DNA of 41,418 nucleotides, from NCBI GenBank assembly GCA_015680685.1, contig MNCI01000625.1, positions 81,250-122,667 on the forward strand, read 5' to 3'. Of this stretch, positions 29,575 to 40,529 are shown piece after piece. Under the pieces are notes generated by a model. It ran no database searches. It had not been told where the DNA came from and worked only from the letters and a program-made list of their open reading frames with translations. Made by a program: the position numbers and the translations under genes. Numbering within the stretch: position 1 is the first letter of the stretch; each line of letters begins with the position of its first letter. Source of the stretch: Gnetum montanum. Its lineage: Eukaryota > Streptophyta > Gnetopsida > Gnetales > Gnetaceae.

Positions 29575-30430
29575 TGATGAGTCACCATGGAAGAACCCTG
29601 ATATCGGACCCTTGATATCAAATACGTGATATTGGATGGGCCAACTGATATTGGACATGCGATGTTGGAACCTATCTCGTTGGCTATAAATAGGACATAG
29701 GGGTACTTGGTCTTGGGCATTGGTTTTTTAGTCCCTTAGCTGAACTATTGTAGTTTTTCCCTTCTAAAGTTAGAATTATTTTTGAGTGCTCGTAGTAGGA
29801 GTCATAGAGTGAACAAATCTTTATACCAGCATTGTGTACTTGAGCACACCTTGTGTCCAAAATTAAAGACGAACTTTGTGATAAATGTTGCAACATTCAA
29901 AATAGCTTAATTATTTCATTTCATGTTATTTACTATTATTTGATGCTTTTAATAGTTAATTAATGTTATTTCATAGAATTATTAATTATCAATTACCAAT
30001 GAATTAGCATACTTAGCACGACCACTTCGAGCATATGTGGAACACTTGGTAACCCAGTAACGATTAGCGTTTGGTAATCCTAGCAGTGTTACACTAGTTT
30101 AGGATGTGTCCAAAGAGTGGGAACGGATGCTAGTGTTAGGATTTTATTAACATTAGGGTTACAAAATGCACTAGTTAATTAAATCTTTTCATTGCACACA
30201 CTTAGGAGGCCAGGATAGAAAATATAAAAGAAAAAACATAAAAATCGTACACCTCAAGTTTACTTAACCATACAATTATGCCTTATAGTAAGCTTGGGAA
30301 GACAATGACTGCATAACTCATCCTTGTTCCATGTAGGCACATAAGCACTTAATCCTTGGAGTTCGACCAGATCGTGCATGAATGCTCGTATTCGTATGGT
30401 TGGGCATAGGGGTACCTTGCTGCTCATCAT
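29575..30430 (+). repeat. 5' LTR of element E
   Basis: 856 bp, TGATGAGTCACC to TGCTCATCA. U3 has spaced TGATATCGG / TGATATC / GTGATATTGGA / CTGATATTGGACATG motifs at 29598-29670, then a TATA box ggctataaatagg (29682-29694). R-U5 carries the shared 'gtaacccagtaacgatta', 'ggtaatcctagcag' and 'gggaacggatgctag' phrases. Confidence 0.92.
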
Positions 30431-30431
30431 T

Positions 30432-30449
30432 GGTGCCATTGCTGGGGAT
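30432..30449 (+). promoter_or_regulatory. primer-binding site of element E, tRNA-Asp type
   Basis: TGGTGCCATTGCTGGGGA follows the 5' LTR. It differs from the sequence complementary to plant tRNA-Asp at three positions, each a CpG turned into TG or CA. Confidence 0.9.
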
Positions 30450-30599
30450 TTTATTGTTTGTGCATTGATTAGAACTTAGGAAATCCTTTCATTGTTGGAA
30501 TGAACCCTTAGAGTTAACTATCCTACAATCACCATAAAAAGGTATGAGGGAATTCTAGAGAGACACATCATGAAAGAAGGGAGAGTAGGGACCAAAAAG

Positions 30600-31980
30600 A
30601 TAGTAGGATTAAAAGACTAGACATGAATAATATCCCACGATTTGAAGGGGGATACAATGTTGATCCTCAAAACCATTTGCAAGCATTCCACAATGCATGT
30701 GCCTTGTAGAATATAGAAAATGAATGGAAAAAGCTAAAGTTGTTTCCATGGACACTGATCAAGGAAGCAGAAAGCTGGTACCAGTCCTTAGAACTGGAAT
30801 CCATTCATCGATAAAGTACCATGTTGGAGCTATTCAATGATAAGTATCAAACATACTCCCAAGTGTCCAACTTGCAGAAGCAATTCCAAGGATGAAAACA
30901 AGGAGGACATGAGTCCTTGGATGCTACCATGGGTCAATATTATTCATTGTTACATTGTTGTCCTAGCCATGGTTACTCGTAGAAGGAACAACTATGCCAT
31001 CTCATAGATGGGCTTAGGTACGAAACACAAAGAACCCTTGGGAATTATGCCAAGGGAAGGCTATCTAAGCTCAGAGCCCATCAAATACAAAGATTTTTGG
31101 AGCAAGTTGCCAAGGAGGAAGGCGAGTTGAGGAAAAGAAAAAGTGTAGAGGATTATAACAGAGATCCTTCTCTCTGAAAGAAGGAAATTAGATTTTGCGA
31201 AGATGAAGAAGAGTCACCACTTAAAGAGATGATGAATAGCAAAACTTTGCCTATTCAAAAATTTGCATCAGAAGTATCGGCAAAGTTGGATCAAATGTAA
31301 AACTCCCTAGACAACAAATTTCAAGCTATCCTAAAAGTAGTAGAGGAGTCTAGAGAAGAAAGTAGTGACTGAGGGAGAAGGAAAAAGAAAGAAGCTGAGT
31401 ATGCACATAACAAGGGTAAGGGAAAGGTTGTCATCATTGAAGAGGGTGTGGATTTGGACATGAACGATGATGGTGGATGTGAGATTTGCCAATAAGACCA
31501 TCCTAAGGAATGTTTCCCAGTGGTGTCACATCTACAAGAGTCTGGGATGTATGCACTAAACTCATGATTAAACAGACGGAAAACACCTAGAAGGTTACCT
31601 TATCCTTAAGGTAACCCAAGGTAGTTCCACCAACCCTTGACATATTATCCGAGTGGAGCTTCACCACAACCGAATGAATAGTATCAACAATGGCAATATC
31701 CACAATCATGGGGAATGCCACCACCACATCAATAGTACCCTTACTATCAACCTAACCCATACTAGTATTACATTCAGCAGTCGATGTATCCATGTGAGTC
31801 TACTAGTCACGTTGCTCTTCAACCTCACTACCAAACCCCTGAGTACTATAGAACTTCTTCTTCTCAGGGTGATGCTCCACATACGTACTATCCTTCTCAT
31901 CTATCTACATCTCTTCCACCCTCAGCTCCATTACCACTTGCTCCAACTATGCAGGGTGAGCTTCCTGCCTACTCATAACA
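30600..31980 (+). pseudogene. gag of element E, N-terminus missing
   Basis: It starts at the level of RIKRLDMNNIPRFEGGYN. The N-terminal part present in A (Ser-rich and His/Arg-rich linker) is absent, with about 150 bp of unrelated or shortened leader instead. Further landmarks are LKLFPWTLIKEAESWYQSLE, LELFNDKYQTYSQVSNLQKQ, LDATMGQYYSLLHC, LIDGLRYETQRTLGNYAKGR, LEQVAKEEGELRKRKSVEDY, CEICQ*DHPKEC (zinc-knuckle-like, 31480-31515) and a Pro/Tyr/Ser-rich tail ending near 31977. About ten stops interrupt it. Two of them (30812-30814 and 30893-30895) coincide with stops in element A. Confidence 0.85.
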
Positions 31981-32089
31981 ATGTAACGCTACAAGGGTTC
32001 TCAATATTTAACCTACTATTGGTTTAGAAAATCGATCAAAGAAGAGACCTTTCTTTAGAGCCAATAGTTCAACCAAGTCCTTACAACCA

Positions 32090-32575
32090 CAAGTGGCTAA
32101 TTATCCAAACACCTTATTATCATTTGAATATTTGGAGCTTCCTTCAAATCAAAAATTACATTCAATGCATAATATTATGTTAACCCATGCCATCACTGAT
32201 TGGATTAAAGCTGGCCATCTTCCTAGGAAATTCTCTAATCTTGGAAGTTCTCTTATTTATTTGCAAATCGCTGGAAATAAGCCTTGCAAAGCTCTTTTGG
32301 ATTTAGGTTCTAGTGTTAATTTAATCTCCCAAGAAATGCATAAAGCCTCCACTAAAGAAGAGTAACATCCATTTAGAGTTGGCCAACCAGTCCATCACTA
32401 TTCCATTGGTACTAGTGGAGGACATTGTCATCACTGTTTGTGGGTGGTCGTATCCAGTCGATTTCCTAGTGATCCAAGTCAACAACTGTAAGGGGGACTT
32501 TCCAATCATAATGGGAAGAGCATGGCTAAGCACAATTGATGTGCACCTAGGAATATGTGATATTTTCCTATAGAT
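32090..32575 (+). pseudogene. aspartic protease (retropepsin) of element E
   Basis: LEYLELPSNQ-type lead-in, then AITDWIKAGHLPRKF, CKALLDLGSSVNLISQEM (32285-32342; the DTG/DSG catalytic triad reads DLG) and, after a frameshift near 32365, SITIPLVLVEDIVITVCGWS, FLVIQVN, DFPIIMGRAWLSTIDVHLGI. The order and spacing match element A. The frameshift and the altered triad mean it is inactive. Confidence 0.85.
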
Positions 32576-32799
32576 ATCAAAATAAAACATGTTTGGAAAG
32601 ATCGAGAAGAAAAAAGTTCCATGCATTGCATACAGTGACATAGGGTGCAACTGTGTGCAGAAATCCTAGTTTGTACAATGCTTAACATTGCTTGCATGCA
32701 ACTAGTATGCACAAGTAACTGACATACAAAGATTCTTGTATGTAGCAGTCACAAGATAGGAAGGCACCTAGTGGCTGACAATTGACTTAGAGAGTAGTT

Positions 32800-33830
32800 C
32801 AACTTTATGTATGGAACCAACTAAGAGCCTAACTTGTGCCTATATTGATAGCATAGATGCATTAGAGCAAGTTTGTCACCAACTTCCAAATATTGACACT
32901 AAAGATATCAATTGGGGGAAGTTGGAAATCCCTGACAAGTTTAAGCAAGAGCCCCTTGAATTAAAATCACTACCCACTAGTATGGAGTATGCATTTCTTA
33001 AGAATGGAAAATTGGTAATCATTAATGCTAATCTCGCTCTTAAACAAAAAGAAAGACTGATGAAGATGGTAAATAAATAGTCAAAAGCCTTTGCTTGGTC
33101 ATATCTCAAATTAACTGAAATAGATCCTAGGATGTGCCAACATAGAATGTACACTGACCCCTCTATAAAGCCTCGATGACAACCACAAAGACAACTGAAT
33201 CTAAAGCTTAAGCAAGTAGTTAAGGAAGAAATTGAATAACAAGGTTGGGTTCATTTATCCCATTACTGATAGTGAATGGGTTAGTCCATTAGTCATTGTG
33301 CCTAAAAAAGGTGGTAAATGGAGGATGTGTATAGACTTTGGGCCATTAAACATGGCAACATTTAAAGATCATTTCCCATTGTCATTCGTTGACCAAGTCT
33401 TAGATACCATTACAGGGCATTGTTCTTATAGTTTTCTAGATGTTTATAGTGGGTACAATAAAATCCAAATAGCACCAGAAGACCAAGCCAAGCCTACATT
33501 CACAAGTCCTTGGGGAACATTTTCATATAGGCAGATGCCATTTGGCTTGACATTTGGTTCTTAGGATATATCAGTAGCAAATAGGGAATGGTGTGGAGGT
33601 TTTTATGGATGATTTCTCCACTTATGGAGTAGACTTTGAACAAGCGTTGGACTAATTAAAGTATTAAAATGATGTGTTGAAACAAACCTAAGGCTCAATT
33701 GGCAGAAAAGCCACTTAATGGTCCAAGAGGGCATTGTATTAGGGCATAAAATTTTACAAACAAGGATGAGGTAGATCCTAAAAAAATTAAAGTCATCCAA
33801 GGAATCACTCATCAACCTGAAACTATAAAA
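32800..33830 (+). pseudogene. reverse transcriptase of element E, Athila type
   Basis: The pre-RT segment (NWGKLEIPDKFKQEPLELKS, LPTSMEYAFL) leads into the RT fingers and palm: GFIYPITDSEWVSPLVIVPK, KWRMCIDFGPLNMATFKDHF, PLSFVDQVLDTI, YSFLDVYSGYNKIQIAPEDQ, PWGTFSYRQMPFGLTF. A stop, a small deletion and a frame change at 33560-33590 precede VFMDDFSTYG (33598-33630), the catalytic box; FMDDFS is the form usual in Athila elements. Downstream, NLRLNWQKSHLMVQEGIVLG and, after more frame changes, IKEV*SFLGYIGYYRHFIENF remain readable. Confidence 0.92.
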
Positions 33831-34019
33831 GAAGTTTGATCATTCCTTGGATATATTGGCTATTATAGACATTTCATTGAGAACTTTTCGAAGATTACAA
33901 AATCGTTGAAGTTAACGAAAAAGGAGGTATCCTTTGAATGGACCAAGGAATGTGAGTTAGATTTCTAAAACTTGAAGTAGAAGCTCGTAGAAACACCCAT
34001 TCTACAAGCCCCTAACTAG

Positions 34020-34390
34020 TCCAGACCATTCCATATAATGACTGACACATGCAATTTTGCTTTAGGAGTTGTACTTACACAGTTAGATGACCAAAAACAT
34101 CCCTATTACATTCATTGTACAAGTTGAAGTATTGCTAGTGCACACCTCAACTATACCATAATAGAAAAAGAGTTAATGGTTGTGGTGTTTTCACTAGAAA
34201 AATTTAGGCACTATGTATTAGGCTATAAGGTATTTGTACACACGGATCCTAGTGTGATTTGGTTCCTTATGAATAAACCAACTGTGAGCCCTTGTATCAT
34301 ACAATGGCTCATAATCTTGCAAGAGTTCGATCTAACAATGATCAATCATAAAGACACTAAGAATGTTGTTGCTGATCATTTATCCTGACT
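34020..34390 (+). pseudogene. RNase H of element E
   Basis: MTDTCNFALGVVLTQLDDQK, then YYIHCTS, LNYTIIEKELMVVVFSLEKF, HYVLGYKVFVHTDPSVIWFL, NKPTVSPCIIQWLIILQEFD and KDTKNVVADHLS, ending in a TGA. The closing VVADHLS and IIQWLIILQEFD are characteristic of Athila-type pol. The last 70 codons (34176-34388) are uninterrupted. There is no second RNase H, in contrast to the Tat element at 15651-16060. Confidence 0.88.
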
Positions 34391-34559
34391 GGGATGGGAC
34401 AACAAAGAGGATGAATACCCAATTTCTGATCGCTTCCTTGATGAACTTCTCTATGTAGGTGTAATAAACAATTAATCACCCATAGATACAAATGGGTACA
34501 GTAGCATTCTTACTTATCTTCTCACACAAGAAACACCATAAGGGCTAGATGTTATAAAG

Positions 34560-35760
34560 AAACAACAGTTTCTCCATTGAGTCAAACACTTCATGGAAAT
34601 TAACAGACACCTTTACAAGGTGTGTTCCAATGACTTGGTCTGATGGTGTGTTCCTGATGTAGATCAATTATGAGTTCTCCAAGACACTCATGAGGGCCCT
34701 TGTGGGGGTCATTACACTAGGAGATGAACAACCATTAAAATATTGCTTGTAGAATATTATTGGCCTACATTATTTAGAGACACCCATCATTTTTTTCCAA
34801 TCTTGTGAGTGTTGCCAACACAATGGGGGAATGACTACTAAAATGGAGGGTCCACAAAAATGGGTTCAATCCTTAGAACCCTTCGATATATGGGGTATTG
34901 GTTTTATGGGGCCTATTACACCAATGTCTAATGGAAACGCATACATTACTGTTGCTATTAACTATGTCAAAAAATTGGTAGAAGTAGCCACTGTTACTGA
35001 TTGTGCATCATCTACCACTACATGATTTGTTCAACAACAAATCATAAATAAGTTTGGCATGCCTCATGCACTTATTTCTGATAATGGTACACATGTTACA
35101 GGTGCAAATTTTCGAAAGTTGATGCAACGCTTAGGAGTTGAGCATAAACTGACTACACCATATCATCCAATAGGGAAATCACAAAAATATTGACATGAAC
35201 CATTAGCAAATATAGGTGAGACTGGAGCACCAAACTGAATGATGCTCTTTGGGCCTACTACTCCACATGGAAACTCCCTACAGGCTACTCTCCTTATGAG
35301 TTAGTTTACAGTGAATTTCCAACACTTCCTATCCAAGCTGAGCTCCGTATACTATCTACAACATGTGACCTTAACCTTGACCTTAGTCTAGCATAGAAAG
35401 AATATTTAATGAATCTTAACTTATTAGATGAAAATCGATTAGTCACCCTGTCATCCAATGAATTGCACAAGGCCTTCAACAAGCAATGTCATGACCTAAA
35501 AATTAGAAAAGTCAAATACCAACTAGGAGATAGGGTTCTTTATTGAAATCATGCACATGTGCCACAACGAACTAAATTTCAAATGCTATGAGAAGGACCT
35601 TATATCATTCATGAAACTTTTCCTTTAGGGGCCATGATGATCTATAAACCTAGAAGTCTGGATAAGAAATTATTGGTCAACATCCAACAAACCAAACCTT
35701 TCCATGAGCCCAAAACAACCAGTACTAACACTACCTCTATTGATGGACAACCATGCTCAT
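34560..35760 (+). pseudogene. integrase of element E
   Basis: The N-terminal zinc-binding part reads LYKVCSNDLV, DVDQL, LQDTHEGPCGGHYTRR, then CEC-CQHNGGMTT. The catalytic core follows: FDIWGIGFMGPITPMSNGNA, VAINYVKKLVEVATVTDCAS (the first catalytic Asp of WGIDFMGP reads Gly), INKFGMPHALISDNGTHVTG (second Asp present), LGVEHKLTTPYHPIGKSQKY (Glu position changed). The C-terminal part holds LNDALWAYYSTWKLPTGYSP, YELVYSEFPTLPIQAELRI, HDLKIRKVKYQLGDRVLY and GPYIIHETFPLGAMMIYKPR. Stops occur throughout. No chromodomain is seen, as expected for this lineage. Confidence 0.9.
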
Positions 35761-36029
35761 TATTTCAGGTCTCCTCCTTCCAACTTAGTTGTGGGGGAGA
35801 TGGTCACTAATGCTAATTATTCTAAGCCCTCAATTTCTTTTGTCTTTTTTGTTTCACATTTTTATTTTACACCATCGTTAACATTTTTACTATTTCTTTC
35901 TCTATACCTTTTATTTGATTTATTCTCACTCGTCACATAATAAGTGCTTATGATGGTGGGTTGTACTATCATAGTGTTGATTGCTAATGTTTGGTTTTTA
36001 CCTTTGTCTTTTAATGTTGATGCTAAGAT

Positions 36030-36780
36030 ATGGTTTCTTTTGATAAAATAGGCAATGAGTCCATGTCATCTATTCATCCATTCAACTCTATGCTCTCCCT
36101 TTGTTTTGGAAATGTATTTTCCCTTTTACTACTCAAACCTATTAATGAATTTGTGGCTTGGTATTCTTCAAATCAAAGAAAGATTCAAATGGATGGAAAA
36201 AGATGTGACTTCAAGGGGATTCAATGCATTTGTGCTGGATATTCTCTTGGGAACTTGGATGTTTTTCATAGGCTTTTTGTCATTCCATTGTTGACTAATA
36301 TCAAGAAGTCTTTGCATGGTGTGGTTCTCACAGAAAAAAAAACTAGTGGGAATTTGAAGCACACCCCTTAGACATAATAAAGGAATATGGGCTACAAGCA
36401 CTAGTTATGACACTATAAAGACATGTTACCCATGCGTAAAGGTTCCCTGTAGCTAAGGCCCTTTCTCACTTCCTACTTCTCTATTCTTCTCTTTTTGGAA
36501 TGGTGGTTGCTCTATGGAAGCATTCTTGTTGCTGCAGGAGGATGGGTTGGTCAAGTGTGTTGATGTGAGGTCATTGGATGTGGTTAGTTTTAATCTAGAT
36601 TTGGGATGAATTTTATTAATTCACCTTAACCACATAATACACAAGGGATTTTACACAACCTTGATTTTGGGATTTCATTCTATTCTCTCTTCTTTTTTCA
36701 TATTGCTTTCCATATTCTACCTCATTGCTGGTTTTATGATTAGTCTATATCTTGGTTGATGCATTGTTATTCTTTGGTAA
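36030..36780 (+). pseudogene. conserved ORF of unknown function in env position, element E
   Basis: Counterpart of 21403-20617 in element A. Block 1 begins SFDKIGNESMSSIHPFNSML; after a frameshift near 36110 the other frame reads LEMYFPFYYSNLLMN, ILQIKERFKWMEKDVTSRGF, NAFVLDILLGTWMFFIGFL. Block 2 (from about 36500) reads FSFWNGGCSMEAFLLLQEDG, LVKCVDVRSLDVVSFNLDLG, a stop, LLIHLNHIIHKGFYTTLILG, FHSILSSFFILLS. Conserved residues span both copies with mostly conservative replacements. At least two hydrophobic stretches look membrane-spanning. It lies after integrase and before the 3' LTR. No known domain was recognised. Confidence 0.55.
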
Positions 36781-37620
36781 ATTCTTGTTGGTGAATTCTT
36801 AACTATTGTCTCCATATGTCATTCCTAGAGCCTACAGACTCTTTAGTTTGTGGGTTTGTCAAGGTATAAAGGGCATGAGCCTCCTTTGGGGAGGATCCAT
36901 TGGCATTCCTTTTTGATGTAATTATTAATTTATTTTCCCTTAAACATTTCTTGCAATAAAATATTTCTTGTTTCAACCCACCCATGACATCCGTTTTTTA
37001 TTTATTAGCTTCACCATTGTTATTCCTCTTACATTTCTTTTTCTTTCATTTTCCATCCCATTGCTACCAGAGGTTCACTCTTAGTTGTGGGGGCTTATCA
37101 CAAATATTTCCATTTCATTACTTATCTCACCCCTACACCTTGGGCAGTTATCACTTACAAACCTCTAACCTAGTATCTGCCATACCTGCAACCTAACCAA
37201 TGTGCTTCATATCGAAGTAAGGTATCAACTGCATTATATCTTATCTATCCTTGCTACTTTGTGACTTTGTTGTGTGTGTAGATGGAGACCATATGAACAA
37301 TGGACTAGGATAGGAGGGAGCACTCAGGATGGAATGGAGCTGAAGCATTGACACAAGGAACATGCTTAGTCATGTGGTCATGGATGAACAACAGTATGCA
37401 CATTTTTGACATTGACAACAATGTGCCTCATTTTCTTTTCTCTCTCTCTTCAAGCTATTAAATGAGGATTTGGATGTCATCTTTGTATAGTGTTCACCAT
37501 AATGGTTATGAAAACCAATGCTATAATATGTTTGTCAATCCGTTCATCGGGCACTTTAAGTCTATCATTTTATACCTTCCAGATATTTTGTAAGGAACTT
37601 GAGGACGAGCTTACATTTAG

Positions 37621-37631
37621 TTGTGGGGGTA
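37621..37631 (+). promoter_or_regulatory. polypurine tract of element E
   Basis: ttgtgggggta lies directly before the 3' LTR start TGATAAG at 37632, homologous to 3981-3990 of element B. Confidence 0.85.
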
Positions 37632-38501
37632 TGATAAGTCACTAAGTAAGCATCTTAATCTCAGATCCTCGATATTGAACCCTTGATATCATATATGCGA
37701 TATTAGATGGGCCAACTGATATCAGACACGTGATGTCAGAAATTGTCTCATTGGCTATAAATAGGAGATAGGGGCACTTGGTCTTGGGCATTAGTTTTTT
37801 AATCCCTTAGCTAAACTCTTGCAGTTTTTCCCTTCCAAAGTTAGAATTATTTCTGAGTGCCCATAGTAGGAGTCATAAAGTGAATGGATCTTTATTCAAG
37901 CATTGTGTACCTAAGCACACCTTGTATCTAGAAATAAAGATGAACCTTGTGATAAACCTTGTAACATTCAAAATAGCTTAATTATTGCATTTCATGTTAT
38001 TTACTATTATTTGATGCTTTCAATAGTTAATTAATGTTATTTCACAGAATTATTAATTATCAATTACCAATGAATTAGCACACTTAGCATGACCACTTTG
38101 AGCATATGTGGAACACTTGGTAACCCAGTAACGATTAGCGTTTGGTAATCCTAGTAGTGTTACACTAGTTCAAGATGTGTCCGGAGAGTGGGAACAGATG
38201 CTAGTGTTAGGATTTTATTAACATTAGGGTTACAAAACGCACTAGTTAATTAAATCTTTTCATTGCACATACTTAGGAGGCCAGGATAGAAAATATAAAA
38301 GAAAAAACATAAAAATCATACACCTCAAGTTTACTTAATCATACAATTGTGCCTTACAAGTAAGCTTGGGAAGACAACAACTGAATAACTCATCCTTGTT
38401 CCGTATAGGCGCATAAGCACTTAATCCTTAGATTTTAACCAGATTGCATGTGAACGCTCGTATTCATATGGTTGGGCATAGGGGTATCTCATTGCTCATG
38501 A
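37632..38501 (+). repeat. 3' LTR of element E
   Basis: About 870 bp, TGATAAGTCACT to TGCTCATGA (the terminal CA is changed). The TATA box ggctataaatagg lies at 37752-37764, and the GATATT/GATATC/ATATGCGATATTAGATGG motifs lie at 37665-37735. It differs from the 5' LTR mostly by transitions in U3. Confidence 0.92.
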
Positions 38502-38509
38502 AATAATAG

Positions 38510-40120
38510 GCATCTGGGCATTGCCAATGATTAATTTACCCATAGTCTCTAGCAACTTTGACTAGGTTACTATTAGCTTATCTAGAACATCAAAGATCTT
38601 CAAAAGTGGTTAACTAATTTCCATGAGTCAGTCCAACACTTCCTCATGTTGGACTACACTAAGCCAACCACTCCCTGCTCCTATGAAAGATTGAACATCT
38701 TTTAGGATACTAATGTTTAGTACGACTAGTGCAGGAGTGTTTAGGGATGTGACCACTCTATCTATCATTACTTTCGTTGCTATCTCTTGTCCATGGTGCT
38801 TCATCACTAGGATAGTTGGCTACTTGTCTTTTACTAGGCACACCAAGAAAGTTGCAACATTCTTAGAGGAACACCATAACTTCCTCAGCACTAGGATTCA
38901 CTCTCATGGATGCCTGCATTCATTGTGTAGATAGCAATAGGATGGTTTCCTCTAGGTAGTTGATGGTTATGGTGACCTCTTTGAGATAGGTCAATGCTAG
39001 ATGGTAAACCGATGGCTCTCCACCTCTTGTCAAATTCTGTTATTGTTGTAGCACCTGTCTAAAGAGTTTCATGATTCTTTTGGCTACTGCATGCACTTAT
39101 AATGTGGTCTCACTAGTAGGTGATGGTGGCAGTTGCTCCTCTTCCAACAACTTTGTGGTTGCTTTATCTTTCATCATCCCCTACCAAGATGCAACTGGAG
39201 CATGATGGAGTGTGTCAATAGCATAACATGCTATGCCTTCCCTTTTGCAAAGTTTTCTAATAAGACATAAAAAGGGAAGTGTCTTCCTTTCGTGCTCATT
39301 TTCTTTGAAGTGCTTCTTAATCTCTAGGTAGATAAGTTGAGGAAGGTTGAGAGGGAATTTACTACTTAGACTGATGCATGCATAGGACAAGAAGGCTATG
39401 ATCTTGATGAACCTCACTGTTGGGTTCAAGTGATAGGTTGTTATCTTTAGGTATGCACGCTCCACATTGGTTAGTACACCATACTCCTTGCGGTCCACCC
39501 CATAGCAAAGTAGGACCTACTCTTTCTTGGCTTTAAGGTCCACTTGGATGGATAAGTCAACACCCCCCCCCATATTAGGTAAGCCAAGGGCCTCCACAAT
39601 GGCCTCAACTAATTAGAAGATAGTAAAATCTTTGAATTTTACCATCATGTCTTCTTGTCGATTACTCCAGAATAAGTAAGTCTTCCCAATACACCATTCT
39701 CTTCTAGAAGAGAAAATGGGCCACATGGGAGACCCTTTTAGTTGTGTGCAAACTTCCTTGAGCACCAGTTTCAAGAAGGATCTAAAGTTGAGTTCTTGAA
39801 GAACTGAACTCTAGAGCTTCTTAGTTTGAATCTTCTAAAGGCAAGCCTTTGTCAATGTAACCTCTAGATTGGGTCTCAGCCTTTGTGGCTCATCTTTCCT
39901 TGATTGGTCAATTTCAATTATGGGAATCTACCAAATAGATTCCACTTTGGGATCCTCCTGAAGAGGTCCCATTGCATGAGTAGCTTTGACCTTCCATTCT
40001 TAGGGCTTTTTTGGTTGTTGCTAGCCCCTTCTTCCTCGTGGTTGATTTTTCCTCAATTGTGATGGTCCTCTTACTAGTGATCCCCTCTTTGGTGCTATTT
40101 GTGATCACAAACATAACCAA
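38510..40120 (-). pseudogene. N-terminal and middle part of the unknown ORF split by element E
   Basis: The minus sense from 40120 starts MVMFVITNSTKEG and continues with a Lys/Thr-rich stretch, a few stops and frame changes. Readable segments include RPNLEVTLTKACL, VLQELNFRSFLKLVLKEVCT, GSPMWPIFSSRREWCIGKTY, LFWSNRQEDMMVKFKDFTIF, LVEAIVEALGLPNMGGGVDL, then 105 uninterrupted codons (39498-39181; KEYGVLTNVERAYLKITTYH, TVRFIKIIAFLSYACISLSS, FKENEHERKTLPFLCLIRKL). Next come KATTKLLEEEQLPPSPTSET and MGKLIIGNAQMPI at the break point. The globular part followed by an acidic/Pro linker and a coiled-coil tail resembles ORFs of unknown function in plant repeats. No family is assigned with confidence. 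Confidence 0.5.
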
Positions 40121-40140
40121 TGATTAGTAATTAATGTGTA

Positions 40141-40525
40141 ATCCTTAGTTTCTTTTAAATACCTCTCTCATTTGGTTAAGTGAAACTTAGGTTCATTTGT
40201 GGTTGTGGCAAGTTCATTATTCTATTATCATTTTATTCATTGGCTACCAGAGTTTGTTTATGAGGCTTAACTTGATGTAGATAAGAGTTTTAATGTTATT
40301 TTAATAGTTAAACCTTGGGGAGTTAGAAAAATTTTCAATAGAGTTTTCAACATAAACTAAAGGTTTGTGGCCCCCACAACATAAAGCTTAGCTACAATAG
40401 CTAGGAGCTTGAAAAATGAGATTAATTGAACAAGCGATGTGTAAGTTATGGTGCTATGAAGGCTTATGGGCTTTAAAAATGGAAAAAACTCCCCTTTCAT
40501 GTTGAGGCAAATGTGCAAAAATCTC
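40141..40525 (-). other. presumed leader or LTR R-U5 region upstream of the unknown ORF
   Basis: No coding sequence is recognised. It lies between the TATA-like site near 40540 and the ORF start at 40120 on the minus strand, so it could be the 5' LTR R-U5 and leader of the element that encodes the ORF. A convincing primer-binding site was not found. Confidence 0.3.
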
Positions 40526-40529
40526 TAAG

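Larger units (their letters stand above)
29575..38501 (+). mobile_element. element E: full-length Athila-type retrotransposon with decayed pol
   Basis: About 8.9 kb on the plus strand: 5' LTR 29575-30430, primer-binding site 30432-30449, gag about 30600-31980, protease about 32260-32570, RT about 33150-33830, RNase H about 34020-34390, integrase about 34600-35700, post-pol ORF 36030-36780, 3' region, polypurine tract 37621-37631, 3' LTR 37632-38501. AATAG precedes it at 29570-29574 and recurs at 38505-38509, with three unexplained bases between. The two LTRs differ visibly (many substitutions in U3), so the insertion is old. Stops and frameshifts exclude activity. It is the closest relative in the window of the deleted element A. 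Confidence 0.92.

Noticed and set aside
31653-32027. Plus-strand 124-codon frame (His/Asn/Leu-rich) in element E
   Set aside because: It is out of frame with gag. The in-frame translation gives the Pro/Tyr/Ser-rich gag tail shared with element A.
35704-35940. 78-codon frame beginning MSPKQPVLTLPLLMDNH as a separate gene
   Set aside because: It overlaps the end of integrase in another frame and then the 3' region. The equivalent frame is not kept in element A.
29575-38501. Endogenous plant pararetrovirus or retrovirus
   Set aside because: The LTRs, tRNA-Asp primer site, polypurine tract and gag-protease-RT-RNase H-integrase order are those of an Athila-type retrotransposon. No movement protein or viral coat protein is seen.
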